From positions 310,001 through 374,000 of the forward strand of contig NZ_SRXY01000004.1 in assembly GCF_004804335.1 (NCBI RefSeq): a stretch of 64,000 bases of DNA, in the 5' to 3' direction. Below are positions 18,524 to 26,182 of this stretch, piece after piece. Under the pieces are notes generated by a model. That model was given only the letters and a program-made list of their open reading frames with translations, ran no database searches and was not told where the DNA came from. The stretch's first letter is position 1. Each line of letters starts with the position of its first letter. This stretch comes from Pacificoceanicola onchidii (lineage in GTDB: Bacteria > Pseudomonadota > Alphaproteobacteria > Rhodobacterales > Rhodobacteraceae). A program made the position numbers and the translations under genes.

Positions 18524-18571
18524 CCTGTCTTTCATACAAAGACGGCAGCCCGGTCAGGGGCTGCAAACAGG
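18524..18571 (-). promoter_or_regulatory. Two-tier hairpin covering the rtcB2 ribosome-binding site
   Basis: On the minus strand GCAGCCC (18564-18558) pairs with GGGCTGC (18551-18545) around a 6-base loop, and a flanking CCTGTTT (18571-18565) can pair with AGACAGG (18530-18524), one G-U pair. The outer stem would bury the GACAGG ribosome-binding site of rtcB2. CGTCTTTG follows the inner stem, so it could also act as a weak terminator. Structure read by eye; function inferred. Confidence 0.45.
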
Positions 18572-18607
18572 ATCGTCAGGTTGGGTAGAAAGATGCCGAC
18601 GCGCGGC

Positions 18608-18658
18608 TCAGCCCCGCAAACGATCCGAGGAAAGCGATATCAGATGAATCTGTGTCAT
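18608..18658 (-). CDS. Possible 16-residue leader peptide upstream of rtcB2
   Basis: An ATG at 18658 preceded by a near-perfect ribosome-binding site (GAGGAGGG, 7 bases upstream) opens a frame of 16 codons, MTQIHLISLSSDRLRG, ending in TGA. The next gene is rtcB2, 88 bases downstream, after a hairpin. The ribosome-binding site is stronger than that of rtcB2 itself. It is unusual for so good a site to stand before so short a frame by chance. There is no run of one amino acid to suggest classical amino-acid attenuation. A leader peptide sensing ribosome trouble is an inference. Confidence 0.4.
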   Translation of the reverse strand: MTQIHLISLSSDRLRG

Positions 18659-18708
18659 GTGGTGCCCTCCTCTGTCGCGGGTGCATGGTAGGCGGGGCTG
18701 ATAGATCG

Positions 18709-18723
18709 GACCGTGATTCGAAC
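18709..18723 (-). promoter_or_regulatory. Weak SOS-box-like site upstream of rtcB2
   Basis: On the minus strand GTTC-N7-GGTC lies about 50 bases before the leader ORF. Alphaproteobacterial LexA boxes are GTTC-N7-GTTC, so this has one mismatch in eight. It overlaps a possible promoter (TTGTTC, 16 bases, TATCAG). It could easily be chance. Confidence 0.2.
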
Positions 18724-18726
18724 AAA

Positions 18727-18745
18727 GGGGCCGCAGAACGGCCCC
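18727..18745 (-). terminator. Terminator after ptsN
   Basis: GGGGCCG-TTCTG-CGGCCCC on the minus strand, followed by TTTGTT, 32 bases past the ptsN stop. It separates the hpf-ptsN unit from rtcB2-prfH. Confidence 0.7.
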
Positions 18746-18776
18746 ATTCAAAACGTTGCAATCAGGCAACAGTGTG

Positions 18777-19241
18777 TCACGCGGCTTTCATTGCCTCAAA
18801 CTCGGTTACGATCGTATAGAGCGTCGCTGCGTCTGGATTGGAACGCAGCTTGGAGCACAGTTCCGTGTCACGCAAAGTGCGTGACACAAGCGCCAGGGCT
18901 TTAAGATGTTCAACGCCGGCGTCCTCGGGCGCAAAAAGCGCAAAGACAAGATCAACCGGCTGGCGATCCACCGCTTCGAAATCAATTGGTGATTCCAAGA
19001 GGATGAAAACGCCCGTCACGCTTTCCAGGCCGGCGATGCGCGCATGGGGCAAAGCAACGCCATGCCCCACGCCTGTCGGTCCAAGAGATTCGCGCTCCAT
19101 CAAAGCCTCGACGGTCACACCAGCGGACAAACCGTGAGCCGATGCCGCGAGATCCGCAACATCATGCATCAACCGCTTCTTGCTGGAGGCCGCACTGACG
19201 ACTTTCACAGCATCAGGTTTGAGAAGATCTACAAATTTCAT
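18777..19241 (-). CDS. ptsN: Nitrogen-type PTS system EIIA (PtsN)
   Basis: 154 residues matching EIIA(Ntr), a phosphoryl-accepting regulatory protein of the PTS(Ntr) cascade. The phosphorylated His lies in GVGHGVALPHARI (second His, about residue 66). There is no PTS transporter domain. It follows hpf by 57 bases on the same strand; the hpf-ptsN pair is widespread in proteobacteria. A GC hairpin terminator closes the unit. Confidence 0.95.
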   Translation of the reverse strand: MKFVDLLKPDAVKVVSAASSKKRLMHDVADLAASAHGLSAGVTVEALMERESLGPTGVGHGVALPHARIAGLESVTGVFILLESPIDFEAVDRQPVDLVFALFAPEDAGVEHLKALALVSRTLRDTELCSKLRSNPDAATLYTIVTEFEAMKAA

Positions 19242-19298
19242 GCTCTAGCCTGCGTACCCGACCATCGTTTGCGTTTGATTAACGAGCGCGATCACAAC

Positions 19299-19862
19299 TT
19301 ACGGATCAATCCATCCAATGTTGCCATCTTCGCGCCGGTAAACGACGTTCAAGCCATCCTTTTTCTCGTTTCGGAAGACCAAGACGGGAGCCCCGGCCAA
19401 TTCCATTTGCATCACAGCTTCGCCAACCGAAAGCGATGGAATCTTTGTCTCCATCTCAGCCACGATGATCGGCTGAAGCGTTTCCGGCTCTTCGGCGTCG
19501 CCTGCAGAGTCGGATGCGAGGATATAAGAGGATGCTCCGAGAAGTTCAACGGGTTCCGTGCGGTCCTTGTGGTGGTCCTTCAGGCGGCGTTTGTAGCGGC
19601 GCAGCTGTTTGTCCATCTTTTCCACGCAATCATCGAAGGCTGCGTAAATCTCGGTCGCATGGGCTTTGGCCGACGCGTTCAGACCAGTGGAAAGGTGCAC
19701 CACGGCTTCGCACACATATTCATGTGCACTCTTGGAGAAGATGACATTCGCGTCGGTGGGTCTTTGCGAATACTTTTCCAAGGCTGACCCCAGCTCGTTT
19801 TTCACGTGCGTTTGCAGGGCTTCGCCAATGTCGATGTGCTTTCCCGTAATCTGATAGCGCAT
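19299..19862 (-). CDS. hpf: Ribosome hibernation-promoting factor, long form
   Basis: 187 residues. The N-terminal 100 residues are the ribosome-binding S30AE domain (MRYQITGKHIDIGEALQTHV start), which blocks the A and P sites of idle ribosomes. The C-terminal part (about 130-187, beginning TKIPSLSVGEAVMQME) is the dimerisation domain that makes 100S ribosomes, so this is the long form. AAAGGA lies 7 bases before the ATG. In many proteobacteria rpoN sits just upstream; here it does not. Confidence 0.95.
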   Translation of the reverse strand: MRYQITGKHIDIGEALQTHVKNELGSALEKYSQRPTDANVIFSKSAHEYVCEAVVHLSTGLNASAKAHATEIYAAFDDCVEKMDKQLRRYKRRLKDHHKDRTEPVELLGASSYILASDSAGDAEEPETLQPIIVAEMETKIPSLSVGEAVMQMELAGAPVLVFRNEKKDGLNVVYRREDGNIGWIDP

Positions 19863-20117
19863 GATCAGTCCTTTTTTTTGTTGTCACCGGCACACAGGAA
19901 CACAGGGCGCGGGCGCCCGGAACTCTGCATACTGATCAGGGAAGACAGCCGGCCGCTGCGGCTTGAGCGAAACAACCCTCAAAATCGAAGGCTCCCTCGT
20001 TTTGCCATTGAGCGGAACGGCGTGTCATAGGATCATTTGAGTAGAGAAAGACGGCGGCGTCAATCGAAACCGGACCGCGCCGGGCGGAAAACACCTAGAA
20101 TTCACGCGGAGCGGAAC

Positions 20118-20876
20118 TCACCCCATACGAAAGCTGTCACCTAGGTAAACCCGCCTGACGTTTTCGTTCTGAACCACCTCTTCCGGCGTGCCGGACATCA
20201 GAACCTTGCCGTCGTGCAGGATATATGCGCGATCGACGATCTCAAGCGTCTCGCGGACATTGTGGTCTGTTATCAGAACGCCAATCCCACGTTTCTTCAG
20301 ATCCGCCACCAGATGGCGGATGTCACCGACGCTGATCGGATCGACCCCGGCGAACGGCTCATCAAGCAGGAGATACTTCGGGTTTGCCGCCAGGCAGCGG
20401 GCGATCTCGACCCTGCGGCGCTCCCCGCCGGACAGGGCCAGCGCCGGCGCGCGGCGCAGATGCTCGATTGAAAACTCGCCCAGCAGTTCTTCGAGCCTTT
20501 CCCGCCGCCGGTGGCGGTCCTTCTCGGCAATATCCAGAACCGAGCCGATGTTGTCCTCAACGCTCAGCCCTCGGAAGATCGACATTTCCTGTGGCAGGTA
20601 CCCGATACCAAGCCGCGCGCGGCGGTACATGGGCAGGAAAGTCGCATCGCGTCCGTCGATCATCACCTGCCCCGCGTCTGGGTTGACCAGACCGGCAATG
20701 GCATAAAACGATGTTGTCTTGCCGGAACCGTTCGGGCCAAGCAGAGCAACCACTTCGCCACGATCGAGTTTCAACGTCACATCGCGGATCACCACCTTCT
20801 TGCGGTAGCTTTTGCGCAAATGATCCACGCGCAGGCCGCTTGAGCCTTCCGTAACTGTCAGTTCGGGGCGGCTCAT
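20118..20876 (-). CDS. lptB: LPS export ABC transporter ATP-binding protein LptB
   Basis: 252 residues with Walker A GPNGSGKT, signature [14 protein letters not shown], Walker [14 protein letters not shown] and a switch His in [11 protein letters not shown]. It powers extraction of lipopolysaccharide from the inner membrane by LptFG towards LptC, LptA and LptD. The ATG overlaps the lptA stop (ATGA). lptFG are not in the window. The 255 bases between this gene and hpf contain no gene that I can see. Confidence 0.97.
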   Translation of the reverse strand: MSRPELTVTEGSSGLRVDHLRKSYRKKVVIRDVTLKLDRGEVVALLGPNGSGKTTSFYAIAGLVNPDAGQVMIDGRDATFLPMYRRARLGIGYLPQEMSIFRGLSVEDNIGSVLDIAEKDRHRRRERLEELLGEFSIEHLRRAPALALSGGERRRVEIARCLAANPKYLLLDEPFAGVDPISVGDIRHLVADLKKRGIGVLITDHNVRETLEIVDRAYILHDGKVLMSGTPEEVVQNENVRRVYLGDSFRMG

Positions 20877-21367
20877 TCGTTAGCGCCGCCCTGCTGCAAT
20901 ACGGTGCGGACGCGGCCCGTCATGCGCGCTGATCCTGAATCCAGATTGACCACCATACGCTCCGACGTCAGCGCATTTGGCCCTTGGGTCAACAGGACAT
21001 TGCCGGACATGGTGACGTTGCCACCTTCGATGTCGTAGTCCGCCCGATCCGCTTCTGCGGCCTCTTCGCCGCTGACCAGCGTGACACCGCCCGTCGCTTC
21101 AAGGCGGTCGATCCGCCCCTGGCTTTCGGAATACACCACCAGAACCCGAGGCGCCGCGAGGCGCATGTCACCCTGAACAATCAAAACGTTGCCGGTGTAG
21201 AGCGCGGTGCCATCGTTCTGATTGATGGAAAGCGAGTCCGCTGTAACCTCAACAGGCGCATTTGTGTCCTGTTGAAGCGATCCAAATCGGACACTTGTGC
21301 CCTGCTGAGCTTCTGCAAGAACTGGAAGACCTGCGAGAAGCAGGACGGCAAAAAGACGTTGGAACAT
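20873..21367 (-). CDS. lptA: LPS transport periplasmic protein LptA
   Basis: 164 residues with a signal peptide (1-20, ending AEA-Q) and an OstA-like beta-jellyroll starting [23 protein letters not shown], the classic LptA/LptD N-domain. It bridges the periplasm between LptC and LptD. The start at MFQRLFAV is chosen because it gives the signal peptide; longer upstream readings in this frame overlap lptC in another frame. It lies 14 bases after lptC and overlaps lptB by 4 bases. Confidence 0.93.
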   Translation of the reverse strand: MFQRLFAVLLLAGLPVLAEAQQGTSVRFGSLQQDTNAPVEVTADSLSINQNDGTALYTGNVLIVQGDMRLAAPRVLVVYSESQGRIDRLEATGGVTLVSGEEAAEADRADYDIEGGNVTMSGNVLLTQGPNALTSERMVVNLDSGSARMTGRVRTVLQQGGANE

Positions 21368-21381
21368 GTGGCAGCACTTTC

Positions 21382-21981
21382 TCAATCTTGCGGGCTGTAT
21401 ACCAGTTTTACGCCATCCGTGAATAGCAGTTGCACATCGCCGCTGTCCGGCAGCGGTTCGATGCGCATTTTGCCAGCTTCCAGCGTTCCAAGCGGCCCGC
21501 TTCCGGATACAGGCCCACCGCTTTCCGCTTCGATCCGGTCCACGGCCGCACCGAGCGTTTCGGTCACCAGAGTGTATCCAGTCGAACTTTCGATCCGGAC
21601 ACCGCCCTCGAGCTCCGCCCATTGATCGCTTTCGCGAACGGTCGCTGTTTCTGCCTTAAGTGCAATCTCATTGCCATTTGGCATCCGAACCCGCGCCGCG
21701 AGGTTCTGGGCGCGAATGACGCCATTCCCTTCCGGGCTGGCAGTGCTCGCTGTGATGGTCAGCGTATCGCCGTTTTCCGTGGTGCCCGCATAATACGGCG
21801 CGCTGACTTGCTCCCGGTTGACGCCATCCCCGGCTACGCCACCGGTAAAGGGTACGTCCAGAACCTGCTCTGCGCTGCGCGACAACAAAAAGAGTGTCGA
21901 CAGCAGCACTAGCGCGATCAAGGGGAGCAAAATCTTGAGCCAGGAAATAACCCGAGAATAAAGACCATCGGCCCGAGCCAT
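21382..21981 (-). CDS. lptC: LPS export protein LptC
   Basis: 199 residues with a single N-terminal membrane anchor (about 15-37, WLKILLPLIALVLLSTLFLL) and a periplasmic beta-jellyroll. It receives lipopolysaccharide from LptBFG and passes it to LptA. I start it at the ATG at 21981 (MARADGLYSRV) with AAGGGTG upstream; the GTG nine bases earlier is too close to that site. First gene of lptC-lptA-lptB, 18 bases after the exonuclease gene. Confidence 0.92.
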   Translation of the reverse strand: MARADGLYSRVISWLKILLPLIALVLLSTLFLLSRSAEQVLDVPFTGGVAGDGVNREQVSAPYYAGTTENGDTLTITASTASPEGNGVIRAQNLAARVRMPNGNEIALKAETATVRESDQWAELEGGVRIESSTGYTLVTETLGAAVDRIEAESGGPVSGSGPLGTLEAGKMRIEPLPDSGDVQLLFTDGVKLVYSPQD

Positions 21982-21999
21982 CACGCACACACCCTTTTG

Positions 22000-22614
22000 T
22001 CAGGCATGGGCAAAGATGTCCGTATCCGGCCATCCCTCAAGATCCAGCCGCGCGCGTGTGGGCAGGAAGTCATAGCAGCTTTGGGCAAGCTCCATACGAC
22101 CTTCCCGCTCAAGCATCTCGTTCAGAGCGAGCCTCAAACGGTGCAGGTACAGGACGTCGGACGCGGCATAGTCCTTCTGGGCCTTGGTCAGTTTTTGCGC
22201 GCCCCAATCGCTGGATTGCTGCTGCTTTGAGATATCGACGCTCAGAAGTTCCTGCGTCAGGGATTTGAGCCCGTGCCGATCTGTATAGGTCCTGACCAAT
22301 CGGCTCGCGATCTTCGTGCAATACACAGGCGCCGCCAGCGCGCCAAAGGCATGATACATTGCGGCGATGTCAAAACGTCCGTAGTGAAACAGCTTCAAAA
22401 CGGAGGCATCGGTCAGGATGCGCGCAAGGTTTGGCGCCTCGGTCTGTCCTTTGGCAATCTGGACAAGATGCGCATTGCCATCCCCGCCAGAAAGCTGAAC
22501 GACGCAGAGACGGTCGCGGTGAGGATTGAGACCCATGGTTTCGCAATCGATCGCCACCATCTTGCCAAGGTCGAGCCCGTCCGGCAAATCGCGCTGATAC
22601 ACATGGTTCGCCAT
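22000..22614 (-). CDS. rnd: RNase D-like DEDD 3'-5' exonuclease
   Basis: 204 residues containing only the DEDDy exonuclease domain: the Exo I motif VAIDCETMGLN, Exo II KLFHYGRFDIAAMY and Exo III YAASDVLYLHRL. RNase D of E. coli is about 375 residues with HRDC domains; this is the short form common in alphaproteobacteria that lacks them. It probably trims RNA 3' ends. The symbol is by family. AAGGGC precedes the ATG, and it heads the lptC-lptA-lptB run. Confidence 0.88.
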   Translation of the reverse strand: MANHVYQRDLPDGLDLGKMVAIDCETMGLNPHRDRLCVVQLSGGDGNAHLVQIAKGQTEAPNLARILTDASVLKLFHYGRFDIAAMYHAFGALAAPVYCTKIASRLVRTYTDRHGLKSLTQELLSVDISKQQQSSDWGAQKLTKAQKDYAASDVLYLHRLRLALNEMLEREGRMELAQSCYDFLPTRARLDLEGWPDTDIFAHA

Positions 22615-23539
22615 AATTGCCCTTCAACTCGTCAGCTTTGATCTGCTGGACATACGCCCCGCAAGCCAACCATGCAACTCCTGCACCCACGTCAAACACG
22701 CCACATTCTCGACACGAGTTCGGGGATTGCGGCTCAAGTTCACGGGATTCGGGCGGAAATGCGGCGAGGCTTGGACTCGATTCGGGCCGACCTGCTCACG
22801 CATGACCGCAGTCTGTAACATTTCGTGAGCGCTTTTACTCTCCTTGAGAGTGTTGCCTTGAAACTCGCGCGAACCCACGAAATGGCTTTCGCCACTGACC
22901 TTCTTTGGTGAAGGCCGGGGCGAAATGCTCTTCCAACAAACAAAACGTTGGATTTCGATTGTTTCCAAATTTGCGCGCCCCAGGTCTGCAACGCAAAAAC
23001 CAAGCGGCAGGAATAGAAACGATCTGAGCGAATGCCCAAAACTGTCCCTGAATTTTGCCACTTTTTTAGGCACCTCGTTCGCCATTGTTGCTCACTCAAA
23101 TCAAACTAGGAGCGAGCTTTCCTCAGTTTCAGGGGCGATCTGGAGTACCGAAAGCCTCGGAAAATCCTTGAACGTTCAGGGCGACTTAGAGGGTCTCCGC
23201 GCAAGAAACACAGTCAATCAGGCAATGGCCCTCGGGCGCCATTCAATCATAGGATGTATAAAAATCTAGCAGTTGACGGAATGTGGCCACAAAAGGCATA
23301 ACCTCAATGTCGATCAAATATGACGAAATTTTGCTCGGCTTTGTAAATTAAGGCACTGGGGGTTGGTGCTCCAATTTGGGAGTGACGGTAAGTCTGCTGA
23401 CACTGTTCCGGGCAAAGGCTCGGCAACGTAAACGGAAAACCAAGAGTGGATTGAGGTGCCGCAAGGCAACGTCCATCCTTTGAATTCCAGCGATCAGATT
23501 TGCCCCTTCCCATAGAAGAGTGACTTTTGGGAGGTCGAT
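22615..23539. other. 925-base intergenic region with hairpins, no convincing gene
   Basis: Open frames here are short, differ from neighbouring codon use and show no family motif, so I call none. The region is more AT-rich than its surroundings, most clearly at 22920-23360. It contains a perfect hairpin ACTCTC-CTT-GAGAGT (22837-22851) and a larger one in which TTTCGCC (22887-22893) pairs with GGCGAAA (22919-22925) around an inner CCTTC/GAAGG stem. The right end must hold the promoter of the ExoY-like gene; TTGACG (about 23273) and CATAAC 18 bases later is one weak candidate. Confidence 0.6.
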
Positions 23540-24229
23540 TTGACTTTGCATCTTCGCCAGCCGATGCCGACGGCAAAAATTGAAGCGCTGATTGATGAAG
23601 CGTTGCTGTCCAAGCCCCGGTCTCCCTTGTACCGCGACTTCTTCAAGCGTGTCTTCGACACGACACTGGTCCTCCTCGCGGCCCTGCCTGTGCTTCTCGT
23701 CCTTTTGCCCGTGGCAGCGCTTGTTGCGCTTGACGGTGCATCCCCGCTTTACTTCCAGAAGCGCGTTGGCCGGAACGGTCGCATCTTCTACATGTGGAAG
23801 CTGCGCTCGATGGTCCCGAACGCCCATGCTCTTCTGCAGGCGCATCTTGATGCGAACCCGGTTGCCCGCGCAGAATGGGCGCGTGATCAGAAGCTCAAGA
23901 ACGATCCGCGCATCACCCGTATTGGCCGGTTCATTCGCAAGACGTCGCTTGATGAGTTGCCGCAACTCGTCAACGTTCTGCTTGGCGACATGTCCCTCGT
24001 TGGCCCGCGCCCGATGATGGTCGAGCAGCAAGAACTGTATCCGGGCAGCGCCTACTACGCTCTGCGCCCCGGCATCACCGGCTTCTGGCAGATTTCCGTG
24101 CGCAATGAATCGAGCTTCGCCGAACGTGCCAAGTTCGACACCAAATACCTTCGCAAGATTTCCCTCAAGACCGACATTGCCGTGATGCTGCGCACCGTCA
24201 AAGTCGTCCTGAAAGGAACCGGTTGCTGA
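23540..24229 (+). CDS. ExoY-like undecaprenyl-phosphate sugar-1-phosphate transferase
   Basis: 229 residues of the bacterial sugar transferase family, which starts exopolysaccharide repeat units by moving a sugar-1-phosphate onto undecaprenyl phosphate. One membrane segment (about 40-63) is followed by FQKRVGRNGRIFYMWKLRSM, the catalytic D-E motif KTSLDELPQLVNVLLGDMSLVGPRP and the C-terminal PGITGFWQIS. The length matches ExoY-type short members. The start is TTG at 23540 with GGGAGG upstream. It stands alone, 6.7 kb from the cluster at 7-17 kb, and is followed by a strong terminator. Confidence 0.9.
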   Translation: MTLHLRQPMPTAKIEALIDEALLSKPRSPLYRDFFKRVFDTTLVLLAALPVLLVLLPVAALVALDGASPLYFQKRVGRNGRIFYMWKLRSMVPNAHALLQAHLDANPVARAEWARDQKLKNDPRITRIGRFIRKTSLDELPQLVNVLLGDMSLVGPRPMMVEQQELYPGSAYYALRPGITGFWQISVRNESSFAERAKFDTKYLRKISLKTDIAVMLRTVKVVLKGTGC

Positions 24230-24260
24230 TCTCTCTCTACGTTTCTCTCACCGTAGAATG

Positions 24261-24287
24261 AAAACCCTGCCAAACGGCAGGGTTTTT
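24261..24287. terminator. Terminator after the ExoY-like gene
   Basis: AAAA-CCCTGCC-AAAC-GGCAGGG-TTTTT: a perfect 7-bp stem with A and T runs on both sides. It serves the plus-strand ExoY-like gene and probably also the convergent dehydratase gene. Confidence 0.9.
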
Positions 24288-24300
24288 CATTTGCCCAGAC

Positions 24301-25101
24301 CTATTCCACGGTAGCCGTCATGCACTGACGACCATCCGAACCTCGCACCCACATATCTCCTCCGTTGCGGCAGAAGCTGGCTTCTTCAAAGTGCATCAAT
24401 GGAGCTGTGGCGCGGAACCGAAACCTGTGGATCGGTGCAGAACGCGTGGCCAAGAGCATGAGTTTCTGCGCCAGCAGGGGGCCGTGAACAACCAACCCGG
24501 CGTATCCCTCCACCTCTTTTGAATACGCCAGGTCATAGTGGATGCGATGGCCGTTGAACGTGAGCGCCGAGTAGCGAAAGAGCAGGGTCGTGTCGAAAGC
24601 ACTATCAACCCGCTCCTCCTCATCGCGCCGCGCTTCAGGTGCTGCGGGCTTTGGGGCGTTCGGATCCGGGTCTTCGCGATAGACCAAATCCTGCATTTCG
24701 GTCACGCACAGCCCGCCTGCCTGCCGAATTTCATGCCGCAGGGTAACAAACCCCAACGGCCCCGTACGCCCTTCTTTCTTCACCACGCTTTCGACGGAAC
24801 TCACCTTTTCCGCCGCCACCCCGGCGCGCAGTGGCGCATGAAACGTCAAAGCGCCTCCTGCCCACATGCGGCGTGGCAAACCAAGACTTGGGAACAGACC
24901 TTGCCCTACCGCAGGATGGCCATCCCGCCCCAACGCTTCGGACGGCTGCGGATCCCAAAAGTAAATCTGGTGGAAAAACGGCGGGAGCGTGCTGCCGACA
25001 TTGATGTTCGGATCCAACCCGAGTGCCGCCTGCAAAGCCCGCGCACGGGCCGGGTCCAGAGGATCGATTTGACGGTGTTCGGAAACGGGCGCATCCTGCA
25101 T
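24301..25101 (-). CDS. HTD2/MaoC-type hot-dog dehydratase (COG3777-like)
   Basis: 266 residues. The N-terminal part has PPFFHQIYFWDPQP and GLFPSLGLPRRMWAGGALTFHAPLR; the C-terminal part has the hot-dog hydratase segment FRYSALTFNGHRIHYDLAYSKEVEGYAGLVVHGPLLAQKLM with the catalytic-type D/H pair around IHYD. The layout matches the HTD2 / mesaconyl-C4-CoA hydratase group (COG3777), which hydrates or dehydrates CoA thioesters. The pathway is not evident here: no CoA ligase or lyase adjoins. It is divergent from a VOC-family gene, 30 bases between starts. Confidence 0.8.
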   Translation of the reverse strand: MQDAPVSEHRQIDPLDPARARALQAALGLDPNINVGSTLPPFFHQIYFWDPQPSEALGRDGHPAVGQGLFPSLGLPRRMWAGGALTFHAPLRAGVAAEKVSSVESVVKKEGRTGPLGFVTLRHEIRQAGGLCVTEMQDLVYREDPDPNAPKPAAPEARRDEEERVDSAFDTTLLFRYSALTFNGHRIHYDLAYSKEVEGYAGLVVHGPLLAQKLMLLATRSAPIHRFRFRATAPLMHFEEASFCRNGGDMWVRGSDGRQCMTATVE

Positions 25102-25131
25102 GGGTCACTCCTTTTGCAAAGGGTTATTCCA

Positions 25132-25533
25132 GTGCAGCCTTGCGCCGTCCAGTCTCTCGACCATCTCGTGCTCACGGTGGCCAGCATCACGCGCACTTGC
25201 ACCTTTTATGAAACGATCCTGGGGATGCGGGCCGAGCGGTTCACCGTTGCCGACGGCAGCACTAGAACCGCGCTCAAATACGGTCAGCAGAAAATCAATC
25301 TGCATGAGGCCGGTAATGAGTTTGATCCCAAGAGCGCCTTCCCGACACCCGGATCAGCCGACCTGTGCTTCCTGTCCGACACCCCGATTGAAGACTGGGT
25401 CGCCCAACTGAATGCGAACGAGGTTGTCATCGAAGAAGGCCCGGTTCCGCGCACAGGGGCAACGACGGCGCTCCTATCGATCTACATCCGGGATCCGGAC
25501 AACAACCTGATCGAGATATCCAATCCGATCTGA
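25132..25533 (+). CDS. VOC (glyoxalase/bleomycin-resistance) superfamily protein
   Basis: 133 residues from a GTG at 25132, preceded by AAAGGG. It starts with the typical LDHLVLTVASITRTCTFYE and ends IYIRDPDNNLIEISNPI, with metal-ligand His and Glu at those two ends of the paired beta-alpha-beta folds. Members include glyoxalase I, dioxygenases and antibiotic-binding proteins; nothing points to one of these. The reading frame stays open upstream across the divergent gene but that extension has no plausible start. Confidence 0.8.
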   Translation: MQPCAVQSLDHLVLTVASITRTCTFYETILGMRAERFTVADGSTRTALKYGQQKINLHEAGNEFDPKSAFPTPGSADLCFLSDTPIEDWVAQLNANEVVIEEGPVPRTGATTALLSIYIRDPDNNLIEISNPI

Positions 25534-25535
25534 GG

Positions 25536-26090
25536 TCAGCCAGCCTGCATCCGCAGCACTTCCAGGCGCAACTCGTCCATGAGCGCGTCCAGCTGTTTGG
25601 CTGAGCGGGCGTTGATCAAGAGACCCTTTTCGTCCCATTGATCTGCGGTGTTCGCGATCATGACCTCGGGTCCGGTCAATAGCCGGGGACGAAATGGGGT
25701 GAGGGCCAGACGCGCCATGCTTTGCGCGCGCTCACCACCGGCGCGGCCAGCCGCTGCTGAAACAAGTGCCACAGGTTTATTGAGCCACGGATTTTCATCG
25801 GTCACGCTGATCCAATCGAGCGCGTTTTTCAGAACACCGCTGATCCCCTTGTTATATTCCGGGGTCGAAACCACGACGGCATCCGCGCGGGCGATCTGGT
25901 CCCGCAGCGTTTGCACCACGGCCGGGATACCTTCGGCCTCCTTGAGATCGGCATCAAAAAGCGGAAAGCGGATGTCGGCAAAGACAAACGCATCCGTGCC
26001 GAACCGCCGCGCCGCTTCGCGCACCAGAAAGCTGTTGGTCGATGCACGCCGCAGAGAGCCGCTAATGCCCACAAGGCTCATCTTTTTCAT
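25536..26090 (-). CDS. NAD(P)H-dependent FMN reductase
   Basis: 184 residues of the flavodoxin-like NADPH-dependent FMN reductase family (ChrR/SsuE/azoreductase-like). The FMN phosphate loop is GISGSLRRASTNSFLVR, and the flavin-ring segment VVSTPEYNKGISGVLKNALDW is typical. AAGGAA lies before the ATG at 26090. It converges on the VOC gene with a 2-base gap. Likely role: soluble quinone, chromate or flavin reduction; the substrate is unknown. Confidence 0.88.
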   Translation of the reverse strand: MKKMSLVGISGSLRRASTNSFLVREAARRFGTDAFVFADIRFPLFDADLKEAEGIPAVVQTLRDQIARADAVVVSTPEYNKGISGVLKNALDWISVTDENPWLNKPVALVSAAAGRAGGERAQSMARLALTPFRPRLLTGPEVMIANTADQWDEKGLLINARSAKQLDALMDELRLEVLRMQAG

Positions 26091-26128
26091 GCACTGTTCC
26101 TTTTGCCGTTTTGCAAACCCTACAACGC

Positions 26129-26159
26129 AAAGACGCCACGGCAAGCCGCAGCGTCTTTT
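26129..26159 (-). terminator. Terminator after the OmpA lipoprotein gene
   Basis: On the minus strand AAAAGACGC pairs with GCGTCTTT, with an inner CGGC/GCCG stem. It lies 24 bases past the lipoprotein gene's stop and before the FMN reductase gene. Confidence 0.75.
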
Positions 26160-26182
26160 CATTTGTCACACTGTCAGGCGGA

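Noticed and set aside
18701-18750. tRNA-like T-loop sequence (GTTCGAATC on the minus strand)
   Set aside because: The flanking bases do not form a T stem and no cloverleaf or anticodon arm can be built around it.
22624-23085. 153-residue minus-strand frame in the large gap
   Set aside because: No recognised motif, no good ribosome-binding site, composition unlike neighbouring genes.
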